Source: Fumia sp045121595 (GTDB taxonomy: Bacteria > Bacillota > Clostridia > Oscillospirales > Ruminococcaceae). Taken from it: a stretch of 64,000 bases of DNA. Positions 8,071 through 17,598 of this stretch are shown one piece after another. Within the stretch, counting starts at the first letter, position 1; each line of letters opens with the position of its first letter. The notes under the pieces are model-generated. The model was given only the letters and a program-made list of their open reading frames with translations, did not search any database and was not told the origin of the DNA. The translations under genes and the position numbers were made by a program. The stretch spans positions 1-64,000 of the forward strand of contig JBGVGI010000092.1 in the NCBI GenBank assembly GCA_045121595.1, in the 5' to 3' direction.

Positions 8071-8096
8071 AACGGGCTTTATGCCCGTTTATTTTT
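8071..8096 (+). terminator. Terminator or attenuator before trmK
   Basis: Stem AACGGGC (8071-8077) / GCCCGTT (8083-8089), loop TTTAT, followed by ATTTTTT. The trmK start codon is only 10 nt after the T run, leaving no space for a separate promoter behind it. Confidence 0.75.
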
Positions 8097-8106
8097 TAGG
8101 TGTAAT

Positions 8107-8778
8107 ATGATTACTGTTGATAAAAGACTTAAAACTATTGCAGATTTTATAACAAAAGACGCTAAAGTTTTAGACGTTGGTGCCGATCACGGATATCTTT
8201 CAATTTACCTTGTGGAACAGGGCGTTGCGAAAGAGTGTATTGCCACTGATATAAACGAAGCTCCTTTGATGTCTGCTAAAAAAAATATAGCTATGCATTC
8301 GCTGTCGGAAAGAATTAAAACAAAGCTTACCGACGGCCTTGAAGGCGTTTTGCTTGAAGGCATTACCGACATAGTAATAGCGGGGATGGGTGGAATTTTA
8401 ATTTCGGAAATTCTTAAAAAACGTCATCCGCTTGACGGAAAAAACTTAGTTTTGCAACCAATGACACAAGCCGCTTTTTTAAGAGAATGGCTTTGTGAAA
8501 ACGGATACGAGATTTTGTCGGAAGCACCTTCCTTTGCAAACGATAAATGGTACTGCATAATAAATGCCAGATATGATGGCAAGGTGCGTGAATGCGACGA
8601 ACTATTTTCACTTGTTGGTAAAATGCCCGATTCTTCATATCCAGAACGCGAAGATTACTTAAATCATATCAAAGAAAAACTTGAAAAGAAAATCAAAGGT
8701 CTTAAAAAAGCACAGAATGTAACCGAAGAACTTCAAAAAACCCTTGATTTAGTTGACAAATTGCGCTTTAAAATGTAA
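8107..8778 (+). CDS. trmK: tRNA (adenine22-N1)-methyltransferase
   Basis: A SAM-dependent methyltransferase making m1A22 in the D-loop region of tRNAs. The 223-residue protein has a class I Rossmann fold: motif I LDVGADHGYLSIYL (about 22-35), the acidic ATDIN after strand 2, and the IAGMGG motif typical of TrmK near residue 90. The C-terminal third is a charged coiled-coil-like helix pair (KEKLEKKIKGLKKA), as in the family. The gene is followed 26 nt later by the Nif3-like gene, the same neighbour pair as Bacillus yqfN-yqfO (trmK and its Nif3 partner). Confidence 0.9.
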   Translation: MITVDKRLKTIADFITKDAKVLDVGADHGYLSIYLVEQGVAKECIATDINEAPLMSAKKNIAMHSLSERIKTKLTDGLEGVLLEGITDIVIAGMGGILISEILKKRHPLDGKNLVLQPMTQAAFLREWLCENGYEILSEAPSFANDKWYCIINARYDGKVRECDELFSLVGKMPDSSYPEREDYLNHIKEKLEKKIKGLKKAQNVTEELQKTLDLVDKLRFKM

Positions 8779-8804
8779 AATAGAAAGGATAGGAGGGAAT
8801 TATA

Positions 8805-9560
8805 TTGAGTACAGTTGGCGATATTAAAAATGCTATGAATAAATGGGCACCTTTTGAAACTGCAGAAGGCTTTGACAACGTCGGTGTCCTTATTGGTGAC
8901 GATTTTCTTGAAGTTACTAAATGTGTTATCTGCCTTGACGTTACTCAGTCTGTCTGCGATGAAGCGGCAGGAATGGGTGCAGAGCTCATAATTTCCCACC
9001 ATCCCGTTGTTTTTGAACCGCTAAAGAGCCTTTCTTCTGAAAGTGTAGTGTATCAGCTCGTAAGCGAGGGCATTTCGGTTTTGTCTGCTCATACAAACCT
9101 CGATAAAGCATCAGGCGGTGTCAATGAAACTCTTATCGATGCTTTGGGCTTTGCAGATAAGAAGGCCGTTGACGGCACAGACTCTTTGCTTTTTAAGTGC
9201 GAAGCGGAGTTTTCTTGTGGTGAAGAACTTGCAAAACACGTTAAAAGTAAGCTCGCACTTGACTCTGTAAGATTTTATGACGCGGGATTTCCCATTGAAA
9301 ACGTTGCAGTTTGTTGTGGCTCGGGCGGAAGTTTCCTTCCTTTGGTAGTAGCTGAAGGAATTGACGCTTTTATCACGGGTGACGTAAAACACAACGTAGC
9401 AGTAGATGCCGAAAATTACGGAATAACACTTATCGACGCAGGGCATTACGAAACAGAACAGATGATAGTTTCAAAAATTTTTGAATATCTTAAACCGCTT
9501 TTCCCTGATGTCGAGTTTATAAAAGCAGAAAGCTGTAAACCTCTTTTTAAAACGGTTTAA
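8805..9560 (+). CDS. Nif3-like dinuclear metal-centre protein (YqfO family)
   Basis: A 251-residue member of the NIF3/DUF34 family, annotated in places as GTP cyclohydrolase 1 type 2 although the activity is debated. Metal-binding histidines are visible in ISHHPVVF (about 64-71), HTNLDKA (about 95-101) and DAGHYETE (about 217-224). The start is TTG with a very strong AGGAGGG site 7 nt before it. Members of about 250 residues lack the PII-like insert seen in B. subtilis YqfO; that is the case here. It is linked to trmK and rqcH. Confidence 0.88.
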   Translation: MSTVGDIKNAMNKWAPFETAEGFDNVGVLIGDDFLEVTKCVICLDVTQSVCDEAAGMGAELIISHHPVVFEPLKSLSSESVVYQLVSEGISVLSAHTNLDKASGGVNETLIDALGFADKKAVDGTDSLLFKCEAEFSCGEELAKHVKSKLALDSVRFYDAGFPIENVAVCCGSGGSFLPLVVAEGIDAFITGDVKHNVAVDAENYGITLIDAGHYETEQMIVSKIFEYLKPLFPDVEFIKAESCKPLFKTV

Positions 9561-9578
9561 CGGCAGAAAGGAATAAAA

Positions 9579-11339
9579 ATGGCATTAGACGGAGCTTTTT
9601 TGTATACTGTCAGAACGCAGATTGAAAAAGAAGCGTTGGGAAGCCGTATTGAGAAAATATATCAGCCTTCCCGTGAAGAGATAGTCATTGCACTTCGCGC
9701 AAAAGGGTTTTCGGCTAAGCTTTTACTTTCTGCGGGTGCTGACAGTCCGAGAATACATTTTACAAAACAGGAAATCGAAAATCCTAAGTCACCGCCAATG
9801 TTTTGTATGCTTTTGCGTAAACACTTAAACGGCGGTAAGCTTATTGCGGTAAGACAGCACGGCATTGACCGTATTTTGTATCTTGATTTTGAAACTACAA
9901 ACGAATTTGGCGACACTGTTATAATTACCGTAGCGGTTGAAATAATGGGACGCCATTCTAATATTATAGTTATCGGTGAAGGAGGAAAAATCCTTGATGC
10001 GATAAAGCGTATCGACTCTGAAATGTCAGGGGTAAGACCGATACTTCCGGGAATTGTTTATTCACTTCCGCCTGAGCAACAAAGACTTAATCTTTTAAAC
10101 GCTAATAAAGAACTTATAAAAGATGCGGTTTTAAATGCAAAGGGAATTGATATATCAAAAAGTATTGCGGGGGCTTTTGAAGGCTTTTCTGCGGTACTTG
10201 CAAGAGAGATTGCCTTTTATGCAACAAAAGGCAGAGAATCTGATAAAACAAAACTTACACCAGACGAGTGGGAAAAGATAATCTTTTACCTCTCGCGGTT
10301 AAAGGAAAATCTTGAAAGAAATGAAAACGTTTATACCATGGTTTGTGACGAGAGTGGCAAACCGAAAGATTTTTCCTTTGTGACGATTTCGCAGTACGGT
10401 GCCTTGATGCAAAGCAAGACCTTTGAAACTCCGAGTGAACTGCTTGACAATTTTTATTCTGAGCGAGTCCGTATCGAGAGGATGAAGCAACGTTCAAACG
10501 ATTTGCTTAAAATGCTTCTTAATACAACCGAGCGAATTAGCCGTAAGATTAATATGCAACGTGAGGAACTCAAGGACTGTGAAAACCGTGAACAACTTAA
10601 AATTTACGGTGACCTTATTTCTGCCAATATGTACAGTATGCAAAAAGGTCAGACTTCGGTAAAGGTATATGATTTTTATAACGGCAACGAAGAAATCTAT
10701 ATTGATTTAGACCCTGCCCTGACTCCCGTACAGAACGCGCAGAAATATTATAAAGAGTACAGAAAATCGGCAACCGCCGAGAAAAAACTCACAGAGCTTA
10801 TTAAAAAAGGTGAAGACGAGCTTTTGTATATCGACAGTGTTTTTGATGCCGTCACGAGGACTTCAGGTGAAAGTGAGCTTTTGGAAATACGCGAAGAACT
10901 TTCCGAGCAAGGATACATCAAAAACTATAAAAATAAAAACAAAATGCTCAAATCCCAGCCTCCCATTAAGTATATGACTTCCGACGGATACACAGTTTTC
11001 TGCGGAAGGAATAACAAGCAAAACGATAAACTCACTTTGCGTGATGCGTTTAAGGAGGATATCTGGATGCATACTCAGGGGTATGCAGGCTCACACGTTA
11101 TTATCGTTACCAACGGCAAAACTTTAGACGAGCTTCCCGATAGAACTGTTGAAGAAGCGGCAATGATTGCGGCTTACAATTCGAAGGCAAGGGACGCCGC
11201 CTTAGTACCCGTTGATTATACTCAGGTCAGAAACGTTAAAAAGCCGACAGGTGCTAAACCCGGTATGGTGATTTTTGACCACTATTACACTTTGTACGTT
11301 ACGCCGGAGGAGGAAAAAGTAAAATCTCTGGCAATATAA
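9579..11339 (+). CDS. rqcH: Ribosome quality control protein RqcH (NFACT family)
   Basis: The bacterial Rqc2/NEMF homologue, which binds stalled 50S-peptidyl-tRNA complexes and drives C-terminal alanine tailing for degradation. The 586-residue chain shows the NFACT-N domain (about 1-180) with Asp97-Arg98 in GIDRI at exactly the positions needed for function in Bacillus RqcH, helix-hairpin-helix and coiled-coil segments (about 180-430), and the NFACT-R domain (about 450-560) with DAFKEDIWMHTQGYAGSH. Older annotations call it fibronectin-binding protein. It is 18 nt downstream of the Nif3-like gene and 23 nt before valS, consistent with a translation-linked operon. Confidence 0.95.
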   Translation: MALDGAFLYTVRTQIEKEALGSRIEKIYQPSREEIVIALRAKGFSAKLLLSAGADSPRIHFTKQEIENPKSPPMFCMLLRKHLNGGKLIAVRQHGIDRILYLDFETTNEFGDTVIITVAVEIMGRHSNIIVIGEGGKILDAIKRIDSEMSGVRPILPGIVYSLPPEQQRLNLLNANKELIKDAVLNAKGIDISKSIAGAFEGFSAVLAREIAFYATKGRESDKTKLTPDEWEKIIFYLSRLKENLERNENVYTMVCDESGKPKDFSFVTISQYGALMQSKTFETPSELLDNFYSERVRIERMKQRSNDLLKMLLNTTERISRKINMQREELKDCENREQLKIYGDLISANMYSMQKGQTSVKVYDFYNGNEEIYIDLDPALTPVQNAQKYYKEYRKSATAEKKLTELIKKGEDELLYIDSVFDAVTRTSGESELLEIREELSEQGYIKNYKNKNKMLKSQPPIKYMTSDGYTVFCGRNNKQNDKLTLRDAFKEDIWMHTQGYAGSHVIIVTNGKTLDELPDRTVEEAAMIAAYNSKARDAALVPVDYTQVRNVKKPTGAKPGMVIFDHYYTLYVTPEEEKVKSLAI

Positions 11340-11362
11340 AATAAAAAAGGATTGTGACAAAA

Positions 11363-13984
11363 ATGGCAAGAGAACTTGAAAAGATGTATAATCCCAGAGA
11401 GTTTGAGGATCGCATCTATAAATTCTGGATGGACGGAAATTATTTTACACCGTCTGTTGATTACGACAAAGACCCTTATACTATCGTTATTCCGCCCCCA
11501 AACATTACAGGTCAGCTCCATATGGGACATGCGGTTGACGAAACCTTGCAGGATATTCTTATCCGTTTTAAAAGAATGCAGGGATTTTCTACCCTCTGGC
11601 TTCCCGGTACTGACCACGCTGCTATTGCAACCGAAGCTAAAATCGTTGCCGCTATGAAAGAAGACGGCGTAACAAAAGAAGACATTGGTTACGACGGATT
11701 TATGGAAAGAGCATGGAAGTGGAAAGAAGTTTACGGCGGAAGAATCGTAGAACAGCTCAAAAAACTCGGTGCTTCCTGCGACTGGTCCAGAGAAAGCTTC
11801 ACAATGGACGAAAGATGCTCTGCAGCTGTTAAAGAAGTTTTCGTAAACCTTTACAACAAAGGTCTTATCTATAAAGGCGAAAGAATTATCAACTGGTGCC
11901 CTTACTGTAAAACTTCTATCTCTGATGCAGAGGTTGAATACGAAGAACAGAAAGGCCATTTCTGGCATCTCCGTTATCCTTTCAAAGACGGAAGCGGTTA
12001 CGTAGAACTTGCTACAACACGTCCTGAAACAATGCTTGGCGATACTGCAGTTGCAGTAAACCCCGACGATGAAAGATATAAAGATATCATCGGTAAAACT
12101 TTGGTATTGCCTTTGGTTGGCAGAGAAATTCCCGTAGTTGCCGACAGCTACGTTGACGTTGAATTCGGTACAGGTGTTGTTAAAATCACTCCTGCACACG
12201 ACCCCAACGACTTTGAGGTTGGTCTTCGTCATAACCTTCCCGTTATCAACGTAATGACAGACGATGCTCATATCGTTGAAGGCTACGGCAAATACAGTGG
12301 TCTTGACAGATACGAAGCAAGAAAAGCTATCGTTGCTGACCTTGAAGCAGAAGGCTATCTTGTAAGAGTTGAAGAACACGACCATAACGTTGGTACCTGC
12401 TATCGTTGTGCAACTACTGTTGAGCCTCAGGTTTCCAAGCAGTGGTTTGTTAAGATGGAGCCTCTCGCTAAACCTGCTATCGAAGCTGTAAGAAATGGCG
12501 AAGTTAAATTCGTTCCTTCCCGTTTTGATAAAATCTATTTCCACTGGATGGAAAATATCAAAGACTGGTGTATCTCCCGTCAGCTCTGGTGGGGTCACCG
12601 TATCCCTGCTTACTACTGTGCTGATTGTGGCGAAATGGTAGTATCAAAGGATACTCCTGATACTTGTCCCAAGTGTGGAAGCAAAAACCTCAAACAGGAT
12701 GACGATACCCTTGATACATGGTTCTCTTCTGCACTCTGGCCTTTCTCTACATTGGGTTGGCTTGAAAATCACGAAGATTATAAATATTTCTATCCTACAA
12801 GTACTCTCGTAACGGGTTACGATATTATCTTCTTCTGGGTTTCCCGTATGATTTTCTCCGGTATCGAGCACACAGGCAAAGTTCCGTTTGATACTGTATT
12901 TATCCACGGCCTTGTAAGAGACAGTCAGGGCAGAAAGATGAGTAAATCTTTAGGTAACGGTATCGACCCGTTGCAGGTTATCGAAGAGTACGGCGCTGAT
13001 GCATTGCGCTTTATGCTCGCAAGTGGTATAAGCCCCGGTAACGATACACGTTATATTGACGAAAAAGTTAAGGCTGCAAGAAACTTTGCAAACAAACTCT
13101 GGAACGCTACAAGATTTATCCTTATGAATCTTTCTGACGAGGTTACAAAACCTGAGCTTCCCCAAGAACTTTTGATGGAAGACCGTTGGGTGGTTTCCCA
13201 GTACAACCGCCTTGTTAAAGAGGTTACAGAAAACCTTGAAGGTTATGAGCTCGGTGTTGCCGCACAGAAAATTTACGATTTCCTCTGGGACGTTCTCTGT
13301 GACTGGTATATCGAAATTTCCAAAGCAAGACTTCAGGCAGGTGGAGAAACTTCTCTCAATGCTCAGAAAGTTTTGGTTTACGTTCTTGCAAATACACTTA
13401 AACTTTTGCATCCCTTTATGCCTTTTATCACTGAAGAAATCTGGCAGAATATTCCTAACGACTGCGAAACAATTATGATGAGTAAATTCCCTGAATATAT
13501 GGAAGAACTCAACTTCATTGACGATGAACGCGAATTTACAAGAATTATGGACGCTATCAAGGCTATCCGTAACGTTCGTACCGAAAAGAATATTCCTCCG
13601 TCCAAAAAATCTGCTATTTACGTTGAAACAGAATACGTTGACACCTTCAATAAGGGTGCTGCTTTCTTTGAAAGACTTGCTTCTGCTTCTGAAGTAAACG
13701 TTGGCGCAAGTTTTGACGTTGCGAATGCAGCTCTTGCAGTTACCGACAGCTGTAAAGTTCATATTCCTATGGGCGACCTTATCGACAAGGATAAAGAGCT
13801 TGAACGCTTAAACCGTGAAAAAGCAGCTTGTGAAACCGATATCAAGGTTATTTCAGGCAAACTCAACAACGAAGGCTTCGTTGCACGTGCTCCCGAAAAG
13901 GTAGTAGCAGGCGAACGCGAAAAACTTGCCCGTGCCGAAGAAAGAATGGAAAAAATCTTAGAAAGTATCAAAGCTTTAGGATAA
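11363..13984 (+). CDS. valS: Valyl-tRNA synthetase
   Basis: Charges tRNA-Val. The 873-residue protein has the HIGH motif as HMGH (53-56) in PPNITGQLHMGH, the editing CP1 domain, a zinc-type knuckle with CADCG and CPKCG (about 420-445), the KMSKS motif at 525-529, the anticodon-binding domain and a C-terminal coiled coil (about 810-870). The ATG at 11363 is preferred to the in-frame GTG at 11354, since AAGG ends 3 nt before the GTG and 12 nt before the ATG; this choice is not certain. The strand opposite is open for over 400 codons in register, reflecting strong codon bias. No T-box precedes it. Confidence 0.97.
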   Translation: MARELEKMYNPREFEDRIYKFWMDGNYFTPSVDYDKDPYTIVIPPPNITGQLHMGHAVDETLQDILIRFKRMQGFSTLWLPGTDHAAIATEAKIVAAMKEDGVTKEDIGYDGFMERAWKWKEVYGGRIVEQLKKLGASCDWSRESFTMDERCSAAVKEVFVNLYNKGLIYKGERIINWCPYCKTSISDAEVEYEEQKGHFWHLRYPFKDGSGYVELATTRPETMLGDTAVAVNPDDERYKDIIGKTLVLPLVGREIPVVADSYVDVEFGTGVVKITPAHDPNDFEVGLRHNLPVINVMTDDAHIVEGYGKYSGLDRYEARKAIVADLEAEGYLVRVEEHDHNVGTCYRCATTVEPQVSKQWFVKMEPLAKPAIEAVRNGEVKFVPSRFDKIYFHWMENIKDWCISRQLWWGHRIPAYYCADCGEMVVSKDTPDTCPKCGSKNLKQDDDTLDTWFSSALWPFSTLGWLENHEDYKYFYPTSTLVTGYDIIFFWVSRMIFSGIEHTGKVPFDTVFIHGLVRDSQGRKMSKSLGNGIDPLQVIEEYGADALRFMLASGISPGNDTRYIDEKVKAARNFANKLWNATRFILMNLSDEVTKPELPQELLMEDRWVVSQYNRLVKEVTENLEGYELGVAAQKIYDFLWDVLCDWYIEISKARLQAGGETSLNAQKVLVYVLANTLKLLHPFMPFITEEIWQNIPNDCETIMMSKFPEYMEELNFIDDEREFTRIMDAIKAIRNVRTEKNIPPSKKSAIYVETEYVDTFNKGAAFFERLASASEVNVGASFDVANAALAVTDSCKVHIPMGDLIDKDKELERLNREKAACETDIKVISGKLNNEGFVARAPEKVVAGEREKLARAEERMEKILESIKALG

Positions 13985-13989
13985 CAGTA

Positions 13990-14021
13990 AACGCCTTCCC
14001 GAAAGGGAAGGCGTTATTTTT
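13990..14021. terminator. Bidirectional terminator between valS and flavoprotein gene
   Basis: Eleven-bp stem AACGCCTTCCC (13990-14000) / GGGAAGGCGTT (14005-14015), GAAA tetraloop, then ATTTTTT. It lies between convergent genes. Confidence 0.92.
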
Positions 14022-15217
14022 TATTTACTTGCGTTTTCTCCTGCTAAGTAACCTGATGCCCACGCCCACTGGAGATTAAAGCCTCCGCAGTCGCCGTCGA
14101 TATCTAGCACTTCGCCACAGGCGAAAAGATTTTTAATAAGCTTTGACTCCATAGTTTCGGGGTCGAACTCAGAGGTGTCGGCACCGCCGATTGTAACCTG
14201 AGCATTTTTCATTCCGTTGGTGTCAAGCACTTCAATTTTAAAGTTTTTAAGGGTGTGACTTAAAGCTTTAAGTTCTTCATCATCAAGTGATGATGCTAAA
14301 ATTGAAAGGGGAGAAAGTCCCGATGCTTTCAGCATACACTGTGCAATTCGTTTTGGTAACACACCTGTTAAGAAATCTTCAAGTTTCCTTTCGGGGTTTG
14401 TGTAACAACGATTTTTGAGGAAAAAGAAAAGCTTTTTCTCCTCCATATCGGGCATTAAATCAAGGGACACAAAAATCTTTTCTCCCATATCAAGATGCCT
14501 TGAAGCAGTTCCTGAAATCTGTAAAACGGGAGGGCCTGAAAGTCCATAATCAGTAAAAAGAACTTCACCGAAATCGGAAGCGAGTTCTTTTTTTTCCACA
14601 AGAAGCTTAACTTTCATATCCATTTTAAGCCCCGACATTGCTTTTGTTAAAGATACGTCGGTTTTAAGCTGAACGATGGAAGGAAGGCGTTTTGTGATTT
14701 TGTGACCGAGAGCTTTTAAAAGCTTGTATCCTGAATCGGTGCCGCCCAAAGGTGCCGATGCCTCGCCACCTGCAGCGATTATAACTGCATCCGCTTTGAA
14801 CGTATCGTTTAAAAGAAAACCTTCTTTTATTTTATTTATTTCGCAGTCGCAAACAACGTTTACTCCCAGTTCTTCGGCTTTGAGTCTTAACATATCCAAA
14901 ACGGCACTTGCCTGTAACGAACGGGGATAGAGTTTTCCGTTTTCAAGCTCACAAAAAGGAATACCGATATCAAAGAAAAACTTTTCTGTATCAAATTTTT
15001 CCATAGCGGGAAGAATGAAATCAACATTATTTCCGTGATATCTGTCAGAAGTACAGAAACGGTTTGATATATTGCATCTGCCGTTTCCCGTTGCAAGGAG
15101 TTTTTTCAAAACTCTTGAATTTTTTTCAAAAACCGTAACCGAAGCGCCCGATTCTGCCGCTTTTATAGCCGCAATAAAACCTGATGCTCCGCCACCGATT
15201 ATTGCAACGTTTTTCAT
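14021..15217 (-). CDS. HI0933/BaiN-type flavoprotein (NAD(P)/FAD-dependent oxidoreductase)
   Basis: A 398-residue FAD-binding protein of the HI0933 family. It has the N-terminal dinucleotide motif IIGGGASGFIAAI (about 6-18), the family motif KKLLATGNGRCNISN (about 38-52), a middle insert domain, and the C-terminal flavin contact GGFNLQWAWASGYLAG (about 378-393). Relatives include the BaiN bile-acid reductase of Clostridium scindens, but most members have no proven substrate, so no pathway is claimed. The ATG has a GGAG site, and the gene is transcribed away from thrS. Confidence 0.88.
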   Translation of the reverse strand: MKNVAIIGGGASGFIAAIKAAESGASVTVFEKNSRVLKKLLATGNGRCNISNRFCTSDRYHGNNVDFILPAMEKFDTEKFFFDIGIPFCELENGKLYPRSLQASAVLDMLRLKAEELGVNVVCDCEINKIKEGFLLNDTFKADAVIIAAGGEASAPLGGTDSGYKLLKALGHKITKRLPSIVQLKTDVSLTKAMSGLKMDMKVKLLVEKKELASDFGEVLFTDYGLSGPPVLQISGTASRHLDMGEKIFVSLDLMPDMEEKKLFFFLKNRCYTNPERKLEDFLTGVLPKRIAQCMLKASGLSPLSILASSLDDEELKALSHTLKNFKIEVLDTNGMKNAQVTIGGADTSEFDPETMESKLIKNLFACGEVLDIDGDCGGFNLQWAWASGYLAGENASK

Positions 15218-15238
15218 AAAATCACTCCTCTAAAGGAT

Positions 15239-15267
15239 ATTTTAACACAAAAAAACTTTAAAATCAA
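15239..15267 (-). promoter_or_regulatory. Promoter of the flavoprotein gene
   Basis: Minus strand -35 TTGATT (15262-15267), 17-nt spacer, -10 TAAAAT (15239-15244). The 5' leader is about 15 nt. Confidence 0.65.
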
Positions 15268-15275
15268 CTAAACTC

Positions 15276-15304
15276 TTGACAAGTTAATTTAATAGTGTTA
15301 AAAT
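15276..15304 (+). promoter_or_regulatory. Promoter of the thrS leader
   Basis: Perfect -35 TTGACA (15276-15281), 17-nt spacer, -10 TAAAAT (15299-15304). Transcription would begin near 15311, at the start of the T-box leader. Confidence 0.8.
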
Positions 15305-15309
15305 CAATT

Positions 15310-15541
15310 TATCGAAATCATAGAAGAGGACGCGGATTTTTCAAAAACCGTTTCAGAGAGAAATACATTTGCTGAAAGTGTTTCACGGCGGAAAAGTTCG
15401 AAACCACCTCGGAGAGTGCGTGAATTAAGCGCAACGGGTAGCAACCGTTATATTGCTTTCAAGTGGTCTGCTTTGCTGACAATTTGGGTGGAACCGTGGA
15501 GTATATACACTTCATCCCATATCTGGGGTGAAGTGTTTTTT
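15310..15541 (+). promoter_or_regulatory. T-box riboswitch controlling thrS
   Basis: A tRNA-sensing leader of about 230 nt. The conserved T-box sequence appears as TGGGTGGAACCGTGG (15485-15499), whose core pairs with the tRNA NCCA end. A terminator stem follows: ACACTTCATCCCA (15507-15519) with TGGGGTGAAGTGT (15524-15536) and a T run. The stem I region (about 15325-15430) has the AGAGAG and GCTGAAAG elements. The likely specifier codon is ACC (threonine) at 15403-15405, followed by the usual A. Uncharged tRNA-Thr would stabilise the antiterminator and switch thrS on. The specifier assignment is inferred from position and from the gene. Confidence 0.92.
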
Positions 15542-15558
15542 ATTTAGGAGGAAAAATT

Positions 15559-17502
15559 ATGATTAAAATTACATTAAAAGACGGAAGCGTTAAGGAATAC
15601 GCAAAAGGCATTACCGTCGGCGATATTGCAAAAGACTTAAGTATGGGTCTTTACAGAAATTCCTGCTCTGCAAGAGTTAACGGAAACGTAGTCGATTTGC
15701 GTTATGCAGTAGAAGAAGATGCAAATCTTGAAATCTGCACATTTGACGACGTTGACGGCAAAAAGACTTTCTGGCATACTGCATCTCACGTACTTGCTCA
15801 GGCAGTAAAACGCCTTTACCCCACTGCAAAGCTTACAATAGGCCCCGCTATTGATAACGGCTTCTATTATGACTTTGACGTTGAAACACCTTTCTCTTCC
15901 GATGATATTGCAAAAATCGAAGCAGAAATGAAGAAAATCGTTAAAGAAGACCTCGCTATCGAACGCTTTGAGCTTTCTCCTGCAGAAGCAGTAAAAATGC
16001 TCGAAGAAATGGGCGAACCCTATAAGGTTGAGCTTTGCAACGAACACGCAGATAAAGGTGAAAATATAAGCTTCTATAAACAGGGTGACTTTGTTGACCT
16101 CTGTGCAGGTCCTCACCTTATGAGCACAGGTACTCTCAAGGCAGTTAAGCTCTTAAACTGCACGGGTGCCTACTGGAGAGGTGATGCAAAGGGTAAACAA
16201 CTTTGCCGTGTTTACGGTACTGCATTCCCCAAAGCATCACAGCTTGAAGAACATCTCACACAGCTTGAAGAAGCTAAAAAACGCGACCATAACCTTTTAG
16301 GTCGTCAGCTTGGACTTTTCACAACATCCGATCTTATTGGTCAGGGACTTCCCATTATGCTTCCTAAAGGTGCAAGAATCATTCAGCTTTTGCAGAGATT
16401 TGTTGAAGACGAAGAACAGCGCCGTGGTTGGCAGCTTACAAAAACTCCTTTGATGGCAAAGAGCGACCTCTATAAGCTTTCAGGCCATTGGGGACATTAT
16501 AAAGACGGTATGTTTGTGTTGGGTGACGAAGAAAAAGACGACGAAGTTTTTGCACTCCGTCCCATGACTTGCCCCTTCCAGTATCAGGCGTACTTAAGCA
16601 AAAAACGTTCTTACAGAGAACTTCCCTTGAGATATAATGAAACTTCAACTCTTTTCAGAAATGAAGCGTCAGGCGAAATGCACGGCCTTATCCGTGTCCG
16701 TCAGTTCACAATATCCGAAGGTCATTTGATGTGTTTGCCTTCTCAGCTTGAACAGGAATTCAAAGGTTGTCTTGAACTTGCAATCTATATGCTCAAAACT
16801 CTGGGACTTTATGAAGACGTTTCTTACAGATTCTCTCAGTGGGATCCCGATGACCGTGAAAAGTATATCGGTACCGAAGAACAGTGGAACGAAGCTCAGG
16901 ATACAATGAAGAGAATTCTCGATCACCTCGAAATTCCTTACGTTGTTGGTGTTGGTGAAGCTGCTTTCTACGGTCCTAAACTTGATATCCAGATTAAGAA
17001 CGTTCACGGCAAGGAAGATACTCTTATCACAATCCAGATTGACCAGCTTCTTGCTGAAAAATTCGGTATGGAATACGTTGATGCAGACGGCACAACAAAA
17101 AATCCTTACATTATTCACAGAACTTCACTCGGTTGTTACGAACGTACTCTTGCACTCCTTATCGAAAAATACGCAGGTGCATTCCCTCTTTGGCTTGCTC
17201 CCATTCAGCTCAAGGTTTTGCCTATCGGCGAACGTCAGCACGAGTATGCAAGAGAAGTTTCCGATACTCTCTCTGCACTCGGATTCAGAGTTGAGCTTGA
17301 TGACAGAAGCGAAAAAATCGGTTACAAGATTCGTGAAGCGCAGCTTGAAAAAGTTCCCTTTATGCTTGTAATCGGTGAAAAAGAAGCAGAAGCAGGAATG
17401 GTTGCAGTCCGTTCACGAGCAGCAGGAGATATGGGTGCTATGCCACTTAATGATCTTATCGCAAAACTTGCACAGATGGTAAAGGATAAAGTAAGAGAAT
17501 AA
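15559..17502 (+). CDS. thrS: Threonyl-tRNA synthetase
   Basis: Charges tRNA-Thr and edits mischarged Ser-tRNA. The 647-residue protein has the full bacterial layout: TGS domain (about 1-62), the editing domain with HTASHVLAQAVK (about 73-84) and the downstream HADKGENIS/CAGPHL zinc-type residues, class II core with motif 2 (FRNEASGEMHGLIRVRQF, about 370-387) and motif 3 (GCYERTLALLIEKYAG, about 529-544), and a C-terminal anticodon-binding domain (about 550-645). The start has TAGGAGG 8 nt upstream. Expression is controlled by the T-box leader directly in front. Confidence 0.97.
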   Translation: MIKITLKDGSVKEYAKGITVGDIAKDLSMGLYRNSCSARVNGNVVDLRYAVEEDANLEICTFDDVDGKKTFWHTASHVLAQAVKRLYPTAKLTIGPAIDNGFYYDFDVETPFSSDDIAKIEAEMKKIVKEDLAIERFELSPAEAVKMLEEMGEPYKVELCNEHADKGENISFYKQGDFVDLCAGPHLMSTGTLKAVKLLNCTGAYWRGDAKGKQLCRVYGTAFPKASQLEEHLTQLEEAKKRDHNLLGRQLGLFTTSDLIGQGLPIMLPKGARIIQLLQRFVEDEEQRRGWQLTKTPLMAKSDLYKLSGHWGHYKDGMFVLGDEEKDDEVFALRPMTCPFQYQAYLSKKRSYRELPLRYNETSTLFRNEASGEMHGLIRVRQFTISEGHLMCLPSQLEQEFKGCLELAIYMLKTLGLYEDVSYRFSQWDPDDREKYIGTEEQWNEAQDTMKRILDHLEIPYVVGVGEAAFYGPKLDIQIKNVHGKEDTLITIQIDQLLAEKFGMEYVDADGTTKNPYIIHRTSLGCYERTLALLIEKYAGAFPLWLAPIQLKVLPIGERQHEYAREVSDTLSALGFRVELDDRSEKIGYKIREAQLEKVPFMLVIGEKEAEAGMVAVRSRAAGDMGAMPLNDLIAKLAQMVKDKVRE

Positions 17503-17559
17503 AAAATAATCTTTGTACGGTTAAAACATTCAAAATACAAGCTAAGTGCCGAAATAGAA

Positions 17560-17598
17560 TAATCCTCCCCGTGAGAATCTCACTGGGAGGATTAACTT
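17560..17598. terminator. Bidirectional terminator after thrS
   Basis: TAATCCTCCC (17560-17569) / GGGAGGATTA (17585-17594) encloses a second stem GTGAG/CTCAC, giving one long hairpin with A/T-rich flanks. It separates convergent thrS and the kinase-like gene. Confidence 0.85.

Noticed and set aside
11285..12598. A 437-codon minus-strand open frame opposite valS.
   Set aside because: Same effect of strong codon bias, in register with valS; no start signals and no recognisable protein.
12950..13762. A 270-codon minus-strand open frame opposite the 3' half of valS.
   Set aside because: Shadow of the highly biased sense gene, without ribosome site.
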